From: Rhabdothermincola sp037478855
Lineage (GTDB): Bacteria > Actinomycetota > Acidimicrobiia > Acidimicrobiales > Acidimicrobilacustridaceae
Reading direction: 5' to 3'
DNA length: 64,000 nt
Assembly (NCBI GenBank): GCA_037478855.1
Contig: JBBFLY010000004.1
Span: forward strand, 15,135 to 79,134
Part shown: positions 42,311-50,252 of the stretch, piece after piece
Position numbering within the stretch: position 1 is the stretch's first letter
Layout: each line of letters starts with the position of its first letter
Notes under the pieces: generated by a model
Seen by the model: only the letters and a program-made list of their open reading frames with translations
What the model was told of the DNA's origin: nothing
The model's database searches: none
Program-made: the position numbers and the translations under genes

Positions 42311-42814
42311 GTGACCGACGTGTTCTGCAACAACTGCGGGCACCGGAATCCGCTCGGCTCCAACTTCTGCTCCTCCTGCGGGGCGGTGCTCGAGACCCAC
42401 GCGGCGGAGAGCACCACCATCACCTTCCACCCGACCACGCCTGCCGACCCCGTCGAAGAGGAGCTCACCGTCGAGCTCGGTGAGTTCCCCGACGACGTCG
42501 GCGTGCTCGTCGTGAAGCGGGGGCCTGCTGCGGGCTCCCGCTTCGCCCTCGACAAGGCCCTCGTGACCGCGGGACGGCATCCCGACAGCGACATCTTCCT
42601 TGATGACATCACGGTCTCGCGCCGCCACGCGGAGATCACCCGCGAAGCCGGGGGCTACATCGTGCGAGACGTGGGCTCCCTCAACGGCACCTACGTGAAC
42701 CGGGAGCGGATCGACGGTCCGGTGCCTCTGCGCAACGGCGACGAGGTGCAGATCGGCAAGTTCAAGCTGGTGTTCTTCCAGGGAACCGGTCCGGTCGATC
42801 GCGATCATGGCTGA
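42311..42814 (+). CDS. Zinc-ribbon FHA-domain protein, GarA/OdhI-like
   Basis: This 167-residue protein starts with a zinc ribbon (Cys6, Cys9, Cys20, Cys23: CNNCGHRN...CSSCG). A Thr-rich stretch AESTTITFHPTT then stands where GarA has its phosphorylated ETTS, followed by an FHA domain with AGRHPDSDIFLDD, VSRRHAEI and GSLNGTYVN. GarA inhibits 2-oxoglutarate dehydrogenase and is controlled by Ser/Thr kinases. Gene order with gcvH and MerR supports the same role here, though the zinc ribbon is absent from mycobacterial GarA. The GTG at 42311 is used. It overlaps the MerR start by 8 nt. Confidence 0.88.
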   Translation: MTDVFCNNCGHRNPLGSNFCSSCGAVLETHAAESTTITFHPTTPADPVEEELTVELGEFPDDVGVLVVKRGPAAGSRFALDKALVTAGRHPDSDIFLDDITVSRRHAEITREAGGYIVRDVGSLNGTYVNRERIDGPVPLRNGDEVQIGKFKLVFFQGTGPVDRDHG

Positions 42815-43670
42815 GCGCAAGCACCTCTCGATCGGCGAGGTCCTGAACCTGCTCCAGGAGGAGTTCCCGGACGTCACGATCTCGAAGATCCGTTTTCTCG
42901 AGAGCCAGGGTCTGCTCGACCCAGAGCGCACACCCTCGGGTTACCGGAAGTTCTACGACGCCGACATCGAGCGGCTCCGCTGGATCCTCCGTCAGCAGAA
43001 GGAGAACTTCCTCCCGCTGAAGGTCATCAAGGACCGCCTGGCGGCGGGCGAGCTCGATGAGCCGGTCTCGGCTGCCTCGACTGCACCGGGTGGCACAGGG
43101 CGCAGCTCCGCGCGCGCGTCGTCCCCCGCCCCGGCCCCGGCCCCGGTGGAGGCTGGCGCGGCTGAGCGCGCTGACGCCGAGGCGGACGGTGCCGGCAGCG
43201 CTGCCCGCGGCTCGTACCAGCGGCGAGGCGTCGCTCGTCGGGGCCGGAACGGATCGAGGAGCACGCTCCTCGACGCCGGTGAGACCGCGGTGAACATGTC
43301 GCTCGACGAGCTCGCCGCGGCCACCGGGCTCACCCCCAGGATGATCGGTGATCTCGAGCGCTTCGGGTTGCTCACCAGCCGGAGCCTCGGGAGCAGCACC
43401 TACTACGACGAGGACGCGCTGGTCGTCGGCCGTCTGGCGGCCGGTTTCCTCCGCCACGGCGTGGAGCCCCGCCATCTGCGGATGTACAAGGTGGCCGCCG
43501 AGCGCGAGGCGGGCGTGTTGGAGCAGCTGATCCTGCCGCTGCTCAAGCAGCGCAGTCCGCAGGCCCGGCGTCAGGCCCTCGAGGTGCTCGACGAGCTCGC
43601 GGATCTCGGTGAACAGCTTCGGGTGGCGATGCTGCGCCACGCGCTCCGGCAGTACCTGGGTTCGAGCTGA
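42807..43670 (+). CDS. MerR family regulator (Rv1828-like)
   Basis: This 287-residue protein has an N-terminal MerR winged-helix domain: LSIGEVLNLLQEEFPDVTIS, KIRFLESQGLLDPERTPSGYR. A low-complexity Ala/Pro linker of ~50 residues follows, then a C-terminal ligand/dimer domain containing LDELAAATGLTPRMIGDLERFGLL, a second helix-turn-helix-like segment. It lacks the metal-binding cysteines of true MerR. Position after gcvH and FHA matches Rv1828 of M. tuberculosis. Its target is unknown; autoregulation of the cluster is possible. Confidence 0.88.
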   Translation: MAERKHLSIGEVLNLLQEEFPDVTISKIRFLESQGLLDPERTPSGYRKFYDADIERLRWILRQQKENFLPLKVIKDRLAAGELDEPVSAASTAPGGTGRSSARASSPAPAPAPVEAGAAERADAEADGAGSAARGSYQRRGVARRGRNGSRSTLLDAGETAVNMSLDELAAATGLTPRMIGDLERFGLLTSRSLGSSTYYDEDALVVGRLAAGFLRHGVEPRHLRMYKVAAEREAGVLEQLILPLLKQRSPQARRQALEVLDELADLGEQLRVAMLRHALRQYLGSS

Positions 43671-43798
43671 GCGGTCACCGCGGTACGCGATCACCTCGGT
43701 ACGAGTGCGGCCACGGTCGGTCCGAAGCCGCTCCGACCAGTTGCCCGCCGCGAGCTCGGGACCTGCCAGCCGGTCGCCGCGCTCGGCGGTCAGGACGG

Positions 43799-43804
43799 TA
43801 GGGT
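43799..43804 (+). promoter_or_regulatory. -10 TAGGGT of a leaderless promoter
   Basis: TAGGGT ends 9 nt before the ATG at 43814. The 143-bp stretch between the MerR gene and this one otherwise shows no feature I can support. Confidence 0.45.
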
Positions 43805-43813
43805 GACTCGCCG

Positions 43814-44296
43814 ATGGTCGAGATGGAGCTCCTCGCCGTACGGATCGAACTGCCGGGCAACACCCCGGTGGTCCTGCTCCGGGAGCTGACCGGTGAGAGA
43901 CGCATCCTGCCGATCTTCATCGGCCAGCCCGAGGCCACCGCGATCGCGTTCGCCATCGACGGGGTGATCACCCCCCGCCCGATGACCCATGACCTCATGA
44001 AGAACCTGCTCGACGAGCTTGGCGTCACCGTCGAGCGGATCGTGATCACCGACCTCTCCGAGGGAACGTTCTTCGCTGAGATCCATCTCAGCCAGGGCAC
44101 AGCCCGTCATCAGGTCTCGAGTCGCCCCTCGGATGCCATCGCTCTCGCCCTGCGGGTGGGGTGCCCGATCTTCGCTGAGGAGCCCGTGCTCGCTGAGGCT
44201 GGCCTCGTCGAGGAGACGGAAGACGAGAGCGAGGAGGTCGTCGAGAGGTTCCGGGAGTTCATCGAGTCGGTCAACCCCGACGACTTCGCCTCCTGA
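43814..44296 (+). CDS. Bifunctional nuclease family protein (DUF151, Rv1829-like)
   Basis: This 160-residue protein of the DUF151 family includes plant and mycobacterial-type nucleases acting on RNA and DNA. Family blocks are PVVLLRELTGERRILPIFIGQPEATAIAFAI (in parts) and RPMTHDLMKNLLDELGV, then HQVSSRPSDAIALALRV. The tail is acidic (EETEDESEEVVERF). It is leaderless and lies at the same position as Rv1829 between two MerR genes. Whether this protein is a nuclease in vivo is not settled for the family. Confidence 0.92.
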   Translation: MVEMELLAVRIELPGNTPVVLLRELTGERRILPIFIGQPEATAIAFAIDGVITPRPMTHDLMKNLLDELGVTVERIVITDLSEGTFFAEIHLSQGTARHQVSSRPSDAIALALRVGCPIFAEEPVLAEAGLVEETEDESEEVVERFREFIESVNPDDFAS

Positions 44297-44386
44297 AGTG
44301 ACTCGCGCGTTCCAGCACAGCCTCCAGCTCCAGTCGAGATCGACGGTTCTGAGACAGCTCTGCAACCATCGACTCGCGATCGGTCG

Positions 44387-44416
44387 TTGACGGTTCGGGC
44401 TGGACGTGCCTACGCT
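44387..44416 (+). promoter_or_regulatory. Sigma-70-type promoter upstream of the second MerR gene
   Basis: TTGACG (44387-44392) and TACGCT (44411-44416) are separated by 18 bp. A leader of about 120 nt would follow before the ATG at 44542, so this gene, unlike its neighbours, probably has a 5-prime untranslated region. The rest of 44297-44541 shows nothing I can name. Confidence 0.5.
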
Positions 44417-44541
44417 GCTCTCGCTCACACCGGCGTAATTCCCTCGCTGTCACGTTCCGGGCCACTTCTCGCGCCGGTTGGACGTCGGGGGCGGGGCGGT
44501 GCATGAGCCGCCGAGGACGACGATGCGATCTGGGGGCTGAG

Positions 44542-45018
44542 ATGGCTGCTCGAGTCGGGGACCACGGTTACAGCGGAGCGAAGGCAGCCGAGATCGTCGG
44601 GATCACGTACCGCCAGCTGGACTACTGGGCACGCACCGACCTCGTGCGTCCGTCGATCGAGGACGCCAAGGGCAGCGGGACCCGGCGGCGCTACAGCTAC
44701 CGTGACCTGCTCGAGCTGAAGGTGATCAAGACCCTGCTCGACGCCGGCATCCGGCTCGAGACGGTGCGCGAGATCTTCACGTACCTCCGCGACCACCTCG
44801 GCGAGGATGTCACCCGCGCCAACCTCGTGATCCAGGGCAGCCGCTCGGTGCTGATCCAGACCGACGGTGAGCTGATCGACCTGGTGAAGAAGGGGCAGGG
44901 GGTCCTGAACATCCTCCCCCTCGCCGGGGTGAAGGAGGAGGTTGACGCTCGCATCGTGGAGCTGCGTCCGACCTCCGAGGACGGGGCGACGGTCACCCGT
45001 CTGGCCAGCGGCGGCTGA
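44542..45018 (+). CDS. MerR family regulator (Rv1830-like)
   Basis: This regulator of ~158 residues has its DNA-binding part in YSGAKAAEIVGITYRQLDYW followed by ARTDLVRPS. RRYSYRDLLELKVIKTLLDAGI comes next, then a C-terminal region with VLIQTDGELIDLVKKGQGVLN. The ATG at 44542 follows GGGGGCTGAG and aligns the start with Rv1830, whereas ATG at 44503 would add 13 basic residues. Rv1830-type proteins regulate cell-cycle or glycine-related genes in mycobacteria; the target here is unknown. Confidence 0.86.
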   Translation: MAARVGDHGYSGAKAAEIVGITYRQLDYWARTDLVRPSIEDAKGSGTRRRYSYRDLLELKVIKTLLDAGIRLETVREIFTYLRDHLGEDVTRANLVIQGSRSVLIQTDGELIDLVKKGQGVLNILPLAGVKEEVDARIVELRPTSEDGATVTRLASGG

Positions 45019-45145
45019 CGCAGAGCCGACGGCCCGCTCCCTCCCGGCCACACGAGCGCGCGTCGCGCGCCTCGGCGACGCCCAGTCTGCAACCCCTCCC
45101 TGCGCGCCCGTCCGGGGCGGACCTGGACCATCCACGTCCTCCCCG

Positions 45146-45176
45146 TGAACTTGGTTCATACTTTGAACATGGTTCA
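45146..45176 (+). promoter_or_regulatory. Twin palindromic operators framing the TetR promoter
   Basis: TGAACTTGGTTCA (45146-45158) and TGAACATGGTTCA (45164-45176) are two perfect 13-bp palindromes 18 bp apart. The -10 TACTTT (45159-45164) lies between them, and the second copy contains the ATG at 45169. Two repressor dimers would cover the -10 and the start, strongly suggesting autorepression by the TetR protein. Confidence 0.7.
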
Positions 45177-45933
45177 TCTTCAGGTGGTGGCGGACGACCG
45201 TCGGGAGCGGGCTCGTGACCGGAAGCGCCGACGGTTCCTCGAAGCGGCCTCCCGAGTCATCGACGAGCGGGGGCTCGACGGCCTGACGATGCAGGCGATC
45301 GCCGAGCACCTCGACTGCGCGGTCGGCACCATCTACACCTACTTCGAGTCGAAGGCGGCCCTGCTGGCCGCCCTGCAGGCGAACGCGGTCGACACTCTGC
45401 TGGCCTCGCACCGGAGCGCCGCCGCTGGGTGGCAGACGGTCATCGAGCGGGAGGAGCTCGAGCCCACCCTGGCCTGCCTCGTGCAGCTGCAGGCGTTCGG
45501 CGGGTTCTTCTGCGCCGCATCGGTGGTGTTCGCCGACGAGTTCCACCTGCAGCGACTCCTGCTCACCCAGCGGCCGCCGGGAACCTCCGCAGCCGATCTC
45601 CGCAGACCGATGAGCGTGCTCGCTCGGCTCTTCGAGATCCCACGCACGCTCCTCGACGAAGCGGTCGGGCTCGAGGTGCTCGAGCCCGGCGACAACCTGG
45701 AGCGGGTGGTGCGCTGGATCGCCGCGCTCGACGGCGTGCTGCTCCTCGACGAGCTGGCTGGGGTGGACCGTCACCTCTTTCGGGCTCAGCACCACGGACG
45801 GGCGCTGACCGCGGACCTCCTCGTGGGCTGGGGTGCCGATCGGGCTGACGTGGAGGTCGCGGCGAGCCATGTCGACCGGCTCGCCGCCATCGGTCCGCTG
45901 GCCCCACCCCCGGACGGACCGGGCTTCGACTGA
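45169..45933 (+). CDS. TetR family transcriptional regulator
   Basis: This 254-residue regulator has the N-terminal TetR helix-turn-helix: RRRFLEAASRVIDERGLDG, LTMQAIAEHLDCAVGTIYTYFESKAALLAAL. The C-terminal ~190 residues form the ligand/dimer domain and are family-variable. The ATG at 45169 is preferred over GTG at 45145 because a -10 TACTTT lies 4 nt before it and the GTG would lie within an operator. It interrupts the gcv-associated cluster between MerR and gcvT. Its operator half-site differs in spacing from the KstR-like boxes, so it is probably not KstR. Confidence 0.88.
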   Translation: MVHLQVVADDRRERARDRKRRRFLEAASRVIDERGLDGLTMQAIAEHLDCAVGTIYTYFESKAALLAALQANAVDTLLASHRSAAAGWQTVIEREELEPTLACLVQLQAFGGFFCAASVVFADEFHLQRLLLTQRPPGTSAADLRRPMSVLARLFEIPRTLLDEAVGLEVLEPGDNLERVVRWIAALDGVLLLDELAGVDRHLFRAQHHGRALTADLLVGWGADRADVEVAASHVDRLAAIGPLAPPPDGPGFD

Positions 45934-45940
45934 CCGTCAG

Positions 45941-45946
45941 TAGTGT
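45941..45946 (+). promoter_or_regulatory. -10 TAGTGT of gcvT, leaderless
   Basis: TAGTGT ends 9 nt before the ATG at 45956. The preceding CTGACCGTCAG is a short palindrome made partly of the TetR stop codon and may be chance. Confidence 0.45.
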
Positions 45947-45955
45947 TGGCCACCT

Positions 45956-47020
45956 ATGACGCCACGCCGCTCGCCCCTCGATCAGCACCACCGCGCGCTG
46001 GGCGCGAAGATGGTGCCCTTCGGCGGCTGGGAGATGCCGCTGCAGTACCCCTCGGGCACCATCGCCGAGCACCGTGCGTGTCGGCATGGGGCCGTGGTGT
46101 TCGACGTGAGCCATCTGGGGACCGTCCGAGTCACCGGCGGGGGAGCGTTCGCCGCGCTCCAGGCTGCGTTCACCAACGACCTGCGAAAGATCCGTCCCGG
46201 TCGAGCCCAGTACACCCATCTGCTCGACCCCGACGACGCCTCGGTGGTCGACGACATCATCGTGTGGTGGGTAGGGCCGGAGCGCTTCGATGTGATGCCG
46301 AACGCCTCGAACACGGAGCGGGTCACGGGTGCGCTCGACGCTCCGACCGCCGGGGTCGAGGACGTCACGGCCAGCCGGGCCGTGCTCGCCGTCCAAGGTC
46401 CGGACGCCCGATCCCGGCTCGCCACGCTGAGCACGGCGGCCGCGGAGGTCGGCCGGTTCCGGGTCGCGGAGATCGACTGGTGCGGGGTGCCCCTGACGGT
46501 GGCCGGCACCGGCTACACGGGCGAGGACGGCGTCGAGATCGCGGTTCCCGTCGAGCAGGCCCCCGATCTGTGGACTGCCCTCCTCGAGGCGGGGATCGCA
46601 CCCGCCGGCCTCGGCGCGCGCGACACCCTGCGGCTGGAAGCGGGCCTTCCGTTGCACGGCCATGAGCTCGGCCCGGGCATCACGCCGCTGCAGGCCGGAC
46701 TCGACTGGGTGGTGAGCTGGGACAAGGGTGACTTCCGCGGCCGAGCCGCGCTCGAGCGCGAGCGGGAGGCTGGCCCCCGGCGGCGCCTGCGCGGGCTGAT
46801 CACCGAGGGGCGGCGCCCACCGCGAGCTGGCCAGCAGGTGCGTCGGGCCGGCGAGCCGGTGGGCGTGGTCACGAGCGGGAACTTCTCACCGGAGCTCGAG
46901 TGCGGGATCGCCCTCGCGTTCCTCCCTCCGGAGGTGGAGCAGGGCGAGGAGCTGCTCATCGACGCCCGGGGCACCGAGCTGCCGGCCCGGGTCGTGCCCA
47001 CCCCTTTCATCAGGCGCTGA
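45956..47020 (+). CDS. gcvT: Aminomethyltransferase (glycine cleavage T protein)
   Basis: This 354-residue T protein transfers the methylene unit from the H-protein-bound aminomethyl group to tetrahydrofolate, releasing ammonia. Family features are PFGGWEMPLQYPSGTIAEHRACR, VFDVSHLG, VVDDIIVWW, NASNTERV, and the late RDTLRLEAGLPLHGHEL with GLDWVVSWDKGDFRG. It is slightly shorter than the E. coli protein. It converges with gcvP and has its own leaderless promoter. Confidence 0.95.
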   Translation: MTPRRSPLDQHHRALGAKMVPFGGWEMPLQYPSGTIAEHRACRHGAVVFDVSHLGTVRVTGGGAFAALQAAFTNDLRKIRPGRAQYTHLLDPDDASVVDDIIVWWVGPERFDVMPNASNTERVTGALDAPTAGVEDVTASRAVLAVQGPDARSRLATLSTAAAEVGRFRVAEIDWCGVPLTVAGTGYTGEDGVEIAVPVEQAPDLWTALLEAGIAPAGLGARDTLRLEAGLPLHGHELGPGITPLQAGLDWVVSWDKGDFRGRAALEREREAGPRRRLRGLITEGRRPPRAGQQVRRAGEPVGVVTSGNFSPELECGIALAFLPPEVEQGEELLIDARGTELPARVVPTPFIRR

Positions 47021-47104
47021 CACCCGCCATCAACCGCTGACGCCGGGCGGTTCCGATCCGTCCTCTCGTCTCCGCCCGGGCGCCTGCTCGGCACGCAGGA
47101 TCAC

Positions 47105-49987
47105 TCAGGTGGCGTAGGCCTCGACTGGAGGGCAGGTGCACATGACGTTGCGGTCGCCGTAGGCGCCGTCGATCCGGCTCACCGGCGGCCAGTACTTCGC
47201 CGCGCGCAGGCCTACAACTGGGTAGGCCGCCAGCTCACGGCTGTACGGGTGCGACCACCCGTCGGCCAGGACGTCCTCAGCGGGGTGCGGGGCGTTGGCA
47301 AGCGGGTTGTCGTCGCGCGGCCACTCACCCGCGCCCACCCGGTCGATCTCCGCCCGGATGGCGATCATGGCGTCGCAGAAGCGGTCGAGCTCGGCCCGGC
47401 TCTCCGACTCGGTCGGCTCGATCATCAAGGTGCCCGCGACCGGGAACGACATGGTTGGCGCATGGAAGCCGTAATCCACCAGACGCTTGGCGATGTCGTC
47501 GACGGTCACCCCGGTGGCCTTCGTGAGCGGACGGATGTCGATGATGCACTCGTGCGCCACCATTCCGTTCTGTCCCGTGTACAGGATCGGGTAGTGGGGC
47601 GCGAGACGGGTCGCCACGTAGTTCGCGCTGAGGATCGCGTGCTGCGTCGCCGCCAGCAGCCCCTCCGGGCCCATCAGCGTGATGTACGCCCAGGAGATCG
47701 GCAAGATGCTCGCCGAGCCCCACGGCGCGCCGGCGACCGGCCCGACCCCCGTGGCGGGCCCCGCATCGGCCACGACCGGGTGGTTCGGCAGGAACGGAGC
47801 CAGGTGCGACCTCACCGCTACCGGCCCGACGCCGGGCCCGCCACCGCCGTGGGGGATGCAGAACGTCTTGTGGAGGTTGAGGTGCGAGACATCCGCACCG
47901 AACTGACCCGGCTTCGCCACCCCCACCAGCGCGTTGAGGTTCGCGCCGTCGAGGTAGACCTGCCCGCCGTGGCGATGGACGATCTCGCAGAGCTCGGTGA
48001 TCCCCGCCTCGAACACACCGTGGGTCGACGGGTAGGTCACCATCACACAGGCCAGCTCGCTGCCGTGGTCGGCGGCCTTGACCCGCAGGTCGTCCAGATC
48101 GACGTTGCCCCGGTCGTCGCAGGCCACGACCACCACCCGCAGCCCCGCCATCGCGGCGCTCGCCGCGTTGGTCCCGTGGGCCGAGGCCGGGATGAGGCAG
48201 ACGTCGCGGTGACCCTCGCCTCTCGACTCGTGGTACGCGCGGATCGCGAGCAGCCCGGCGAGCTCACCCTGTGAGCCGGCGTTGGGTTGCAGCGAGACCG
48301 CGTCGTAGCCGGTCACCTCGGCCAGCATCTGCTCGAGCTCAGCGATGAGCTCCCGGTACCCGCGGGTCTGCCCGGCAGGGGCGAAGGGGTGGAGCTGCGC
48401 GAGCTCGGGCCACGTGATCGGCATCATCTCGACGGTCGCGTTGAGCTTCATCGTGCACGACCCGAGAGGGATCATCGCCCGGTCGAGCGCGAGGTCGCGG
48501 TCCGCCAGGCGTCGCAGGTACCGCAGCATCTCCGTCTCCGAGTGGTAGCTGTTGAAGACCGGGTGCGTGAGGAACGGCGAGCTCCGCCGCAGCCCAGCCG
48601 GCAGCACCTCCTCGACCGTGCGATCGAGGTCGTCGACGGAGGCCTGCACCCCGAAGGCCTCCCAGACCAGCTCGACCGTTCGGCGGGTGCTGGTCTCGTC
48701 GAGGGTCATGCCGAGCTCACCGTCTCCGAGTGCGTGGACCCGGAGGTTGATCCCGAGGGCCTGCGCGCGCGCGGCGATGGCGTCACGGGCAGCGCCGACC
48801 CGCACCAGGAGCGTGTCGAAGAACTGCTCGTGGACCACCTCGACGCCTCCGGCCCGCAGCCCCGCCGCGAGGATCCTGGTCAGCCGGTGCACCCGCTCGG
48901 CGATGCGGGTGAGACCGCCGGGGCCGTGATAGACGGCGTAGAAGCCCGAGACCACCGCCAGCAGGACCTGTGCCGTGCAGATGTTGCTGGTCGCCTTCTC
49001 ACGTCGGATGTGCTGCTCGCGGGTCTGCAGGGTCAACCGGTAGGCGCGACGTCCTGCGGCGTCGACCGAGACGCCCACGAGCCGCCCGGGAAGGGTGCGC
49101 TTGGCGGACTCCCGTACGGCCATGAACCCCGCGTGCGGGCCGCCGAAGCCCAACGGCAGCCCGAATCGCTGGGAGGAGCCCACCACCACGTCGGCGCCGA
49201 TCTCGCCCGGCGGGCGCAGCAGCACCAACGCCAGGAGGTCCGCGGCCACGGCCACCAACGCGCCCTGGGCATGGGCCCGGTCGATCAGCTCGGCGTCGTC
49301 ACGCACGGCTCCGGTGGAACCCGGGTACTGGAGCAGGACACCGAACACGCCACTGGACGGCAGGTCGCTCCTCGGGTCACCGACGAGCGTCCGGAGGCCG
49401 AGCGCCCGGGCCCGGGTGGCGACGACCGCGATCGTCTGGGGGTGGCAGTCCCGGTCGATGAAGAAGCACGATCCCGTCTTCGCGTTCTGGCGGTGGCAGA
49501 GGGCCATCGCCTCCGCCGCGGCGGTGGCCTCGTCCAGCAGCGACGCGTTCGACAGCTCCATGCCGGTGAGGTCCGTGACCATGGTCTGGAAGTTGAGCAG
49601 TGCCTCGAGCCGCCCCTGCGAGATCTCCGGTTGGTACGGGGTGTAGGCGGTGTACCAGGCGGGGTTCTCGAGCACGTTGCGCTGGATCACCGGGGGGGTG
49701 ATCGAGCTCGCGTATCCCATCCCGATGAGCGAGGTGGCCACGGTGTTGCGGGAGGCGAGCTCACGCAACCGTTCCAGGGTCTCCGACTCGCTGCGGGCAG
49801 GCGGCAGCTCGAGGGGCTTGTCCCAGCGGATCGAGGCGGGCACCACCCGGTCGATCAGCTCGTCCAGGCTGGCGCAGTCGAGCACCGCGAGCATCTCGTC
49901 GCGATCGGCGGCGCTCGGACCGAGGTGGCGCCAGACGAAGGCGTCGTGGTCCTCGAGCTCGTGGAGGGATCGGTGCTCACTCGTCAT
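47105..49987 (-). CDS. gcvP: Glycine dehydrogenase (decarboxylating), P protein
   Basis: This 960-residue full-length, single-chain P protein decarboxylates glycine with pyridoxal phosphate and passes the aminomethyl group to lipoyl-GcvH. The PLP lysine lies in NLHKTFCIPHGGGGPG. Other features are FVWRHLGPSAADRDEML at the N-terminus, GYTPYQPEISQGRLE-like TAYTPYQPEISQGRLEALLN, SCTMKLNATVEMMP and QPNAGSQGELAGLLAIR. A GAGGAG site precedes the ATG at 49987. Expression is preceded by a tandem glycine riboswitch. Confidence 0.97.
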   Translation of the reverse strand: MTSEHRSLHELEDHDAFVWRHLGPSAADRDEMLAVLDCASLDELIDRVVPASIRWDKPLELPPARSESETLERLRELASRNTVATSLIGMGYASSITPPVIQRNVLENPAWYTAYTPYQPEISQGRLEALLNFQTMVTDLTGMELSNASLLDEATAAAEAMALCHRQNAKTGSCFFIDRDCHPQTIAVVATRARALGLRTLVGDPRSDLPSSGVFGVLLQYPGSTGAVRDDAELIDRAHAQGALVAVAADLLALVLLRPPGEIGADVVVGSSQRFGLPLGFGGPHAGFMAVRESAKRTLPGRLVGVSVDAAGRRAYRLTLQTREQHIRREKATSNICTAQVLLAVVSGFYAVYHGPGGLTRIAERVHRLTRILAAGLRAGGVEVVHEQFFDTLLVRVGAARDAIAARAQALGINLRVHALGDGELGMTLDETSTRRTVELVWEAFGVQASVDDLDRTVEEVLPAGLRRSSPFLTHPVFNSYHSETEMLRYLRRLADRDLALDRAMIPLGSCTMKLNATVEMMPITWPELAQLHPFAPAGQTRGYRELIAELEQMLAEVTGYDAVSLQPNAGSQGELAGLLAIRAYHESRGEGHRDVCLIPASAHGTNAASAAMAGLRVVVVACDDRGNVDLDDLRVKAADHGSELACVMVTYPSTHGVFEAGITELCEIVHRHGGQVYLDGANLNALVGVAKPGQFGADVSHLNLHKTFCIPHGGGGPGVGPVAVRSHLAPFLPNHPVVADAGPATGVGPVAGAPWGSASILPISWAYITLMGPEGLLAATQHAILSANYVATRLAPHYPILYTGQNGMVAHECIIDIRPLTKATGVTVDDIAKRLVDYGFHAPTMSFPVAGTLMIEPTESESRAELDRFCDAMIAIRAEIDRVGAGEWPRDDNPLANAPHPAEDVLADGWSHPYSRELAAYPVVGLRAAKYWPPVSRIDGAYGDRNVMCTCPPVEAYAT

Positions 49988-50007
49988 CGGGGCTCCTCAG
50001 GGGACGC

Positions 50008-50032
50008 GCGGGGTGCTTCGGACACCCCCCGC
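50008..50032 (-). promoter_or_regulatory. Hairpin between glycine riboswitch and gcvP (expression platform)
   Basis: On the plus strand GCGGGGTG (50008-50015) and CACCCCCCGC (50023-50032) pair imperfectly around a short loop. The hairpin lies between aptamer 2 and the gcvP ribosome-binding site (GAGGAG), the right place for a switching or terminating stem. No T-run follows, so translational control is more likely. Confidence 0.4.
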
Positions 50033-50035
50033 TGT

Positions 50036-50212
50036 CGTCGGTACCTGAGAGTTTCTGCCCCTTCGGTGAGCGACGTCCCGGTGGGACCGGAGCGTCGCTG
50101 CTCTCCAGCGTTGCCTACGCCTGCGGTGCGGTGGCCTGAGAGATTCCGGGGTGGTTGCTCCTTCGGCGCCCCGTTCGGTGTCGCTGCCGAGCGGGGGCTC
50201 TCCCACAGGCGG
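50036..50212 (-). ncRNA. Tandem glycine riboswitch
   Basis: Both aptamers are readable on the minus strand. Aptamer 1 begins GTGGGAGAGCCCCC and has GCGCCGAAGGAGCAA and AATCTCTCAGGCCACC. Aptamer 2 begins CTGGAGAGCAGCG and has TCACCGAAGGGGCAGAAAC and TCTCAGGTACC. These are the conserved GGAGAG, CCGAAGG and CTCAGG elements of the glycine class. A -10 TAGGCT (plus-strand AGCCTA, 50236-50241) fits transcription starting near 50229. In this family glycine binding generally turns the downstream gcv gene on. Confidence 0.93.
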
Positions 50213-50252
50213 TCATCGGCCTCGGTTGTGCGGCCAGCCTAGCCCGTCGCAC

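Noticed and set aside
45146..45176. Palindromes before the TetR gene as further KstR-like boxes
   Set aside because: The AAC and GTT half-sites are separated by three bases instead of two, and the outer bases differ, so they are a distinct operator type.
45934..45944. CTGACCGTCAG before gcvT as an operator
   Set aside because: It is only an 11-bp palindrome, made partly of the TetR stop codon, and does not recur elsewhere in the window.
48287..50242. 651-codon plus-strand open frame opposite gcvP
   Set aside because: It is antisense to gcvP and the glycine riboswitch and resembles no protein family.
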